From Firmicutes bacterium UBA5496 (lineage in GTDB: Bacteria > Bacillota > Proteinivoracia > UBA4975), in assembly GCA_002427015.1 (NCBI GenBank), contig DIPE01000024.1, forward strand, positions 1 to 10,882: 10,882 nt of DNA. The letters run 5' to 3'. The notes under the pieces were generated by a model. That model had not been told where the DNA came from, ran no database searches, and saw nothing but the letters and a program-made list of their open reading frames with translations. Both the position numbers and the translations under genes were made by a program. Below, piece by piece: positions 7,365 to 10,882 of the stretch; within the stretch, counting starts at the first letter, position 1, and every line of letters begins with the position of its first letter.

Positions 7365-7402
7365 GCTGATCACTCCTCTAATAATCCTTTAATCACATCC
7401 TC

Positions 7403-7430
7403 ATTATAGCAGTAAAGAACCTGTGGGCAA
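7403..7430 (-). promoter_or_regulatory. Promoter of pepT
   Basis: The minus strand has TTGCCC (7430-7425), a 16-nt spacer ending in TGC, and a consensus TATAAT (7408-7403), that is, an extended -10 promoter. The predicted start near 7396 leaves a leader of roughly 30 nt. Confidence 0.65.
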
Positions 7431-7461
7431 AAATATATTAGCATGCTGAGTGTTCTGCCTT

Positions 7462-7490
7462 TTGAAGGGAATAAAGTTTAGTGCTAAAAT
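7462..7490 (+). promoter_or_regulatory. Promoter of pcp
   Basis: TTGAAG (7462-7467), a 17-nt spacer ending in TGC, and TAAAAT (7485-7490) form an extended -10 sigma-A promoter. The pepT and pcp promoters point away from each other, with only about 30 nt between their -35 boxes. Confidence 0.6.
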
Positions 7491-7524
7491 GTAGTCAGAG
7501 CTCTTAGAATGGGGAGGAGTGCCT

Positions 7525-8133
7525 GTGAAAATTCTAGTCACTGGATTTGCGCCCTTTGGCGGCGAAAAGATCAATCCGGCCTATGAGGCGGTCAAGCTGC
7601 TGCCGAGTACAATTGCAGGCACGGCCATCATCAAGGCAGAATTGCCCACGGTTTTCCGTAAGGGCGCCCAGGTGTTGCAAGCTCTAATTAACGCTCATAA
7701 CCCTGATGCAGTCCTCTGTATTGGTCAGGCAGGGGGCGGGCCGGTTATCTCGGTGGAAAGAGTGGCAATTAATTTACAGGATGCCCGGATTGCCGATAAT
7801 GAGGGCAACTGCCCGAATGATGAAACTATCAGCGTCCAGGGCAAGACAGCTTATTTCAGCAACCTTCCCACCAAGGCCATTGTCCAGTTTTTGCGGGAGA
7901 ACGGCGTTCCCGCGGCATTGTCCTACACTGCCGGCACTTATGTCTGCAATGATGTCCTGTACCATCTGCTTTACTGGATTGATACTCTTTATCCGCAAAT
8001 GCAGGGAGGATTTATTCATGTGCCCTATGACCCGGCGCAGGTTGTAAATCTCTCTCCACCGGCCCCGTCGATGCCCATTGCCGCCATTAGCGAGGGGCTG
8101 CGGCTGGCTCTGATTGCGATTATCAATTCCTAG
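7525..8133 (+). CDS. pcp: Pyroglutamyl-peptidase I (pyrrolidone-carboxylate peptidase)
   Basis: This 202-aa cytoplasmic cysteine peptidase of family C15 removes N-terminal pyroglutamate from peptides. The N-terminus MKILVTGFAPFGGEKINPA is the family signature. The triad is intact: E78 in SVERVAIN, C141 in AGTYVCND, and H165 in GFIHVPY. The spacings (63 and 24 residues) equal those of the Bacillus enzyme (Glu81, Cys144, His168). The start is GTG at 7525, with GGGGAGGAG ending at 7519 and a 5-nt gap. The GTG at 7519 would add MP but lies inside the SD. It is divergent from pepT. The YcxB-like gene follows after 69 nt with no terminator, so the two are probably co-transcribed. Pcp and PepT together would help recycle peptides with blocked or free N-termini. 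Confidence 0.96.
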   Translation: MKILVTGFAPFGGEKINPAYEAVKLLPSTIAGTAIIKAELPTVFRKGAQVLQALINAHNPDAVLCIGQAGGGPVISVERVAINLQDARIADNEGNCPNDETISVQGKTAYFSNLPTKAIVQFLRENGVPAALSYTAGTYVCNDVLYHLLYWIDTLYPQMQGGFIHVPYDPAQVVNLSPPAPSMPIAAISEGLRLALIAIINS

Positions 8134-8202
8134 GGGGTTAGTTATTTCATTTAATCACGAGTTACAGCATGCTACGAAAAAAACTATGCAGGAGGAAAAG
8201 CA

Positions 8203-8778
8203 ATGGAAACACCTTTTGGCGTGTCCAACTATGAAATTGATTACCCTTTGTTCTTAAAATTTTTCAGGTTTCATAACCAAAGAGGATTGCGCCGGTATGT
8301 TTTTATCCTGGCCTATATCTTAATCGCTGTGGGAATCTTGTCCGGATCAATCTATTTTTTGACTGTTGGTTTCAATGAAAGTATGCTGCGTTTAATGGGT
8401 ATTCTCATCCTGGGCTTATTGCTGCTACTGTATCTCAACTGGGTTTATCCCAGGATATTATACAAATACGCTCGGAATATGTACGAAGTGCCTTTGACCC
8501 TGCAGCTCTTTACTGACTATGTCCAGCTTGATGCCAAAGGGGCAAAATACTCCGGCAAATCCGAGACCAAGTACGAGGCTCTGGACAGCGCTTTTGAGAC
8601 AGATGACATGTTCTTTATGTACCTGACTAAGCGTCAGGCCTACCTTCTTGCCAAGGATACCATTTCCCCTGAGGTTGCTATGAGGTTGCGCTCGATTCTG
8701 CAGGCGAAGCTGGGGGCAAAGTATAAGTGCCTGAGCCGAGATTTTTCCGGAAAGAACCGAAAACGGCAGAACATTTAA
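8203..8778 (+). CDS. YcxB-like two-TM membrane protein
   Basis: The protein is 191 aa. It has a short N-terminal segment, two adjacent hydrophobic helices (about 31-54 and 61-80) joined by a short loop, and a cytoplasmic C-terminal domain of about 110 residues. That domain contains YEALDSAFETDDMFFMYLTK followed by an AYLLAKDTIS segment. This layout, with a small beta-rich domain ending in an aromatic/Leu strand and a Ser-Pro-Glu helix, is that of the YcxB-like family (Pfam YcxB), whose function is unknown. The tail is Lys/Arg-rich. The ATG has AGGAGG (8190-8195) 7 nt upstream. It follows pcp closely and ends before a strong terminator. The family assignment is from pattern memory and moderately sure. 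Confidence 0.7.
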   Translation: METPFGVSNYEIDYPLFLKFFRFHNQRGLRRYVFILAYILIAVGILSGSIYFLTVGFNESMLRLMGILILGLLLLLYLNWVYPRILYKYARNMYEVPLTLQLFTDYVQLDAKGAKYSGKSETKYEALDSAFETDDMFFMYLTKRQAYLLAKDTISPEVAMRLRSILQAKLGAKYKCLSRDFSGKNRKRQNI

Positions 8779-8792
8779 GTGTCAAGAGAAAT

Positions 8793-8817
8793 GCCGGCAC
8801 CAGGCCGGCGTTTTTTT
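8793..8817 (+). terminator. Terminator of the pcp/YcxB-like unit
   Basis: GCCGGC (8793-8798), a 5-nt loop ACCAG, and GCCGGC (8804-8809) are followed by G and seven T residues (8811-8817). It lies 15 nt after the YcxB-like stop. Confidence 0.9.
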
Positions 8818-8841
8818 ATCCTCAAAAACGGCGAGTCGGAT

Positions 8842-8886
8842 AAAGGAGGTTATATTATAATGGGAGTAACTTCCGGAAGAAAATAG
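8842..8886 (+). promoter_or_regulatory. Leader of the AraC-fusion gene: -10-like TATAAT overlapping an 8-codon ORF
   Basis: A consensus SD AAAGGAGGT (8842-8850) is followed, 10 nt after its last G of GGAGG, by ATG (8860), GGA GTA ACT TCC GGA AGA AAA and TAG (8884-8886). TATAAT (8856-8861) overlaps this ATG. Two readings compete. Either TATAAT is the -10 box of the downstream gene, so the tiny ORF is upstream of the mRNA start; or the mRNA starts further upstream and an 8-codon leader peptide (MGVTSGRK) precedes the regulator gene. No good -35 is seen 16-18 nt upstream of the TATAAT. Confidence 0.35.
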
Positions 8887-8897
8887 GCGGTGATGGA

Positions 8898-10364
8898 ATG
8901 CAATATTTCCTGTTCATTCAGGCGGTTATTTCCTATGTGGAAAACAGGCTGAAAACCCATGTGGACAGTTCAGAATTAGAAAAGATCACTGGATTTTCTT
9001 TACCCCATACCCGGGCAGTGTTCGCGCAAACCACTGGCATTAGTCTGGCCAAGTATGTTCTGTCCAGGAAAATTGCCAACGCGGCTTTTGAAATTGCCCA
9101 TACCCCACGAAATATCCTGGATATTGCCCTGGATTACGGCTTTGACAATTATGATACTTTTACCCGGGCCTTTAAGCGGGTAACCGGGTCTGCGCCCAGA
9201 AACTTCCGCAAAGAAAGCCGCGGGGTAGGCAGAATCAAGCTTTCTGCCGGAACATACGGTCCGGGGATCAGCGGCACTGACTCAATCCCAAAGGAGGTAT
9301 TGAATATGAAAATTGTAAAAAACGATTATAGCTGCATATTGCACGGCGTGCCTAAGGTAGAATACAAATCGGGAGAATGCACTCCCTTTCCTGCCTGTCT
9401 CAAGGCCTGCCTCAACTACCTGGGGCAGGATATCAGCTACGCATATCTCATGGCGGTTTCCGGGGCGGCTTTTCGGCTCAGGTGGAATACTGCCTGCTGG
9501 GACGGCGGCAACGTAGACCTGCTTCGGATTTATGATAATCCCTTGGAGGCCTTTGAACGTTCCTTTATTGCTGCAGGCCGCTCTTACCGAATCTTAAACA
9601 GGACCCCCCAGGTAAGCAAAGCTGACTTCATCAACTTGATTCGAACAGAAATAGATCAGGGCCGTCCTGTGATCGCCCTGGGTATTATCGGGCCCCCGGA
9701 GGCCTGTATCATCACCGGTTACCGCGAGGACGGAGAGATTCTGCTGGGGTGGAACTTCTTCCAGGATAATCCTGAGTTTGCCAAGGATGTCACTATTGAT
9801 CAAACCGGGTATTTTTCCTGTGCCAGCTGGTGGGAAAATCCCAATACCCTTGCTGTCATGTCTGTAAGCGAAGAAAAAGGAACCAAGGCTGGGACCAAGG
9901 AAGTGCTGGAAAACGCAATTGCGGTGATGACAAGGGAGCGAATCGGCGATTATGCCGGTGGTCAGAAAGCTTATGCCGAATGGGCGAAGGCCTTGTCCGA
10001 GGATAGTCAATTTCCGGAAAATGCGGTTTTGCCCCTGCTTTTTGAACGCCTGATGTGTCAGGGGGATGCTATGGACATGATTGCGGAAGGCCGCTATTAT
10101 GGGGCAAAGTACCTGGAGTTGGCTGCTGAAGAGGATAAACGGATGAGCGCTGAATGTTTAAGGGCAGCGAAGCTTTTTAAAGAAGAGGCAGCGGTCGCTG
10201 AAAAAATGAGCGAAGTCTTGGGCAGCTGGCAGCGGGGTGAAGACCAGGCCAGGGCATTGGCCCGCCCTGCGGTGCGGGCGGAGCTGGTTAAGCTGATTGT
10301 CGAAGCAAAAGAGCTTGATGCCGAGGCCTGCAGAGTCCTCTACCAGATTGTGGCTAAGCTTTAA
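8898..10364 (+). CDS. AraC-family HTH regulator fused to a C39/BtrH-like sensor domain
   Basis: The protein is 488 aa. Residues 8-104 are an AraC/XylS DNA-binding domain with both HTH motifs; the second is NILDIALDYGFDNYDTFTRAF (72-92), ending in GSAPRNFRK. A linker of about 30 residues leads to a domain (about 145-325) resembling BtrH-N/C39-like proteins: ECTPFPACLKACLNYLG, SYAYLMAVSGAAF, DGGNVD, a GRPVIALGI strand and CIITGYREDGEILLGWNFF. Aligned by eye to C39 peptidases, the catalytic Cys is P164 and the His is E268, so peptidase activity is unlikely and ligand binding more likely. Residues 330-488 are a helical Ala/Glu-rich tail. Full-length translation has only GGTGA 4 nt before ATG 8898. 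A strong SD and ATG lie inside the gene at 9290-9308, at the domain boundary. Monocistronic; its targets are unknown. Confidence 0.85.
   Translation: MQYFLFIQAVISYVENRLKTHVDSSELEKITGFSLPHTRAVFAQTTGISLAKYVLSRKIANAAFEIAHTPRNILDIALDYGFDNYDTFTRAFKRVTGSAPRNFRKESRGVGRIKLSAGTYGPGISGTDSIPKEVLNMKIVKNDYSCILHGVPKVEYKSGECTPFPACLKACLNYLGQDISYAYLMAVSGAAFRLRWNTACWDGGNVDLLRIYDNPLEAFERSFIAAGRSYRILNRTPQVSKADFINLIRTEIDQGRPVIALGIIGPPEACIITGYREDGEILLGWNFFQDNPEFAKDVTIDQTGYFSCASWWENPNTLAVMSVSEEKGTKAGTKEVLENAIAVMTRERIGDYAGGQKAYAEWAKALSEDSQFPENAVLPLLFERLMCQGDAMDMIAEGRYYGAKYLELAAEEDKRMSAECLRAAKLFKEEAAVAEKMSEVLGSWQRGEDQARALARPAVRAELVKLIVEAKELDAEACRVLYQIVAKL
9290..9308 (+). promoter_or_regulatory. Internal ribosome binding site and in-frame ATG inside the AraC-fusion gene
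   Basis: AAAGGAGGT (9290-9298) is a near-perfect SD; 8 nt after its GGAGG lies an ATG (9306-9308) that is in frame and encodes M137. Starting there yields a 352-aa protein beginning MKIVKNDYSCILHGVPKV, exactly the C39/BtrH-like domain and tail without the HTH. The SD is much better than that of the full-length start at 8898. Confidence 0.55.
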
Positions 10365-10369
10365 ATTGA

Positions 10370-10396
10370 ACGCCGGCTACGGCCGGTGTTTTCTTA
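10370..10396 (+). terminator. Terminator after the AraC-fusion gene
   Basis: ACGCCGGC (10370-10377), loop TACG, and GCCGGTGT (10382-10389) pair over 8 bp with one G-T wobble and run into TTTTCTTA. It begins 5 nt after the stop. The T tract also contains the stop codon of the convergent HAD gene. The minus side has only a weak T run. Confidence 0.75.
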
Positions 10397-10882
10397 TACA
10401 TTAAGTTTTTTCCCCACAAGTGCAGATAATAACTGGGTTAATTCCGGGAAGCCAAAGCAGAGGTAGTCCGCCTCTGTTTTTATTGTTCTTTTCCTGCCGT
10501 GGACAATTCTTGCGCTCATAAGGCCGGCGCCCTTTGCGCCTTGGATGTCATGTTTTTCTGAGTCGCCTACAAAGAGGCACTGGCCAGGGAGCAGGCCGTG
10601 CTTACCAACCAGCTGAAAAAAAGCCGCGGCAGCTGGTTTGTAAAAACCTGTTTCGGCGCAGATGACAATGTCGGCGAAATATTTGCCTAATCCCGAGCCC
10701 TCAATCCGCAATTTCTGCTCTTCTATCAGATAGGAGTTGGAGATTAACCCCAGCTTGACGGTTTTGCTCAGGCGCGCTAACAGTCCTTCCGCTCCCGGAA
10801 AAACAAAATGGCTTTTGATGAAGCAGGATAAATAAGTTTCAAGGTATTCCGGATGCCAGGGCAGGCCGAAATCCTTGATGGT
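10394..10882 (-). CDS. HAD-superfamily hydrolase (subfamily IA-like), C-terminal 162 aa
   Basis: The frame stays open from the stop at 10396-10394 to the window edge, so the 5' end is missing. The translation has the second to fourth HAD motifs in order: LGLISNSY (motif II Ser), GFYKPAAAAFFQ (motif III Lys), and CLFVGDSEKHDIQGAKGAGL (motif IV Asp with the usual Gly-Asp-Ser/Asp-x3-Asp and Gly-Ala-Gly). The motif I DxD nucleophile and most of the cap would lie beyond the window. It probably acts as a cytoplasmic phosphatase on a small metabolite; the substrate cannot be told. A TTG codon at 10711 is merely internal, because HAD sequence continues upstream of it (for example SHFVFPGAEGLLARLSK). 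Confidence 0.88.
   Translation of the reverse strand, partial: TIKDFGLPWHPEYLETYLSCFIKSHFVFPGAEGLLARLSKTVKLGLISNSYLIEEQKLRIEGSGLGKYFADIVICAETGFYKPAAAAFFQLVGKHGLLPGQCLFVGDSEKHDIQGAKGAGLMSARIVHGRKRTIKTEADYLCFGFPELTQLLSALVGKKLNV

Noticed and set aside
8134..8202. A separate promoter for the YcxB-like gene
   Set aside because: The 69-nt gap after pcp has no good -35/-10 pair and no terminator, so co-transcription with pcp is simpler.
10394..10711. A complete 105-aa protein starting at a TTG at 10711
   Set aside because: The same frame continues upstream to the window edge with HAD motif II and cap-like sequence, so this is an internal codon of a larger gene.

Overview
The window looks like chromosomal DNA of a low-to-mid G+C Bacillota (Firmicutes), most likely a Clostridia-like anaerobic lineage. 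The clues are strong AGGAGG-type Shine-Dalgarno (SD) sites, frequent GTG/TTG starts, sigma-A promoters with extended -10 elements, and Bacillota-typical families: a CvfB/YitL S1 protein, a YcxB-like membrane protein, an AraC regulator fused to a C39/BtrH-like domain, and an MMPL transporter paired with a heptad-repeat secreted protein. No tRNA, rRNA, insertion sequence, CRISPR array or integrase was seen. G+C is about half by eye and fairly even, so there is no obvious imported island.

Layout. Positions 1-85 (-) hold the first 28 codons of a DUF2804-type protein. Positions 86-330 are non-coding apart from a possible remnant of a sensor histidine kinase. Positions 355-4833 (-) are a three-gene operon: tetR, an MMPL/RND-type exporter, and a secreted YhgE-like xxxLxxG heptad-repeat protein, with a sigma-A promoter at one end and a hairpin terminator at the other. 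A divergent 278-codon cvfB/yitL gene follows at 5111-5947 (+), then an uncertain small ORF and a bidirectional 11-bp terminator. Peptidase T (pepT, -) and pyroglutamyl-peptidase I (pcp, +) are transcribed divergently from a 160-bp region with two good promoters. pcp is followed by a YcxB-like two-TM protein and a terminator. Next comes an AraC-family HTH fused to a C39/BtrH-like domain (8898-10364, +). The window ends in the C-terminal part of a HAD-family phosphatase (-), convergent with it.

How the genes work together. The TetR-MMPL-heptad set probably forms a self-regulated envelope export unit: the regulator senses a hydrophobic ligand, the MMPL protein exports a lipid, drug or similar substrate, and the heptad protein acts outside the membrane. 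pepT and pcp both process small peptides in the cytoplasm and could contribute jointly to amino-acid salvage. The other genes have no evident functional link to each other.

The most unusual feature is inside the AraC-fusion gene. A near-consensus SD (9290-9298) and an in-frame ATG (9306) sit exactly at the domain boundary, whereas the full-length start has only a weak SD. The gene may therefore make two proteins, a DNA-binding full-length form and a free sensor domain. The sensor domain also appears to lack the canonical Cys/His of C39 peptidases. Nothing here is clearly a new multi-gene defence or biosynthetic system.
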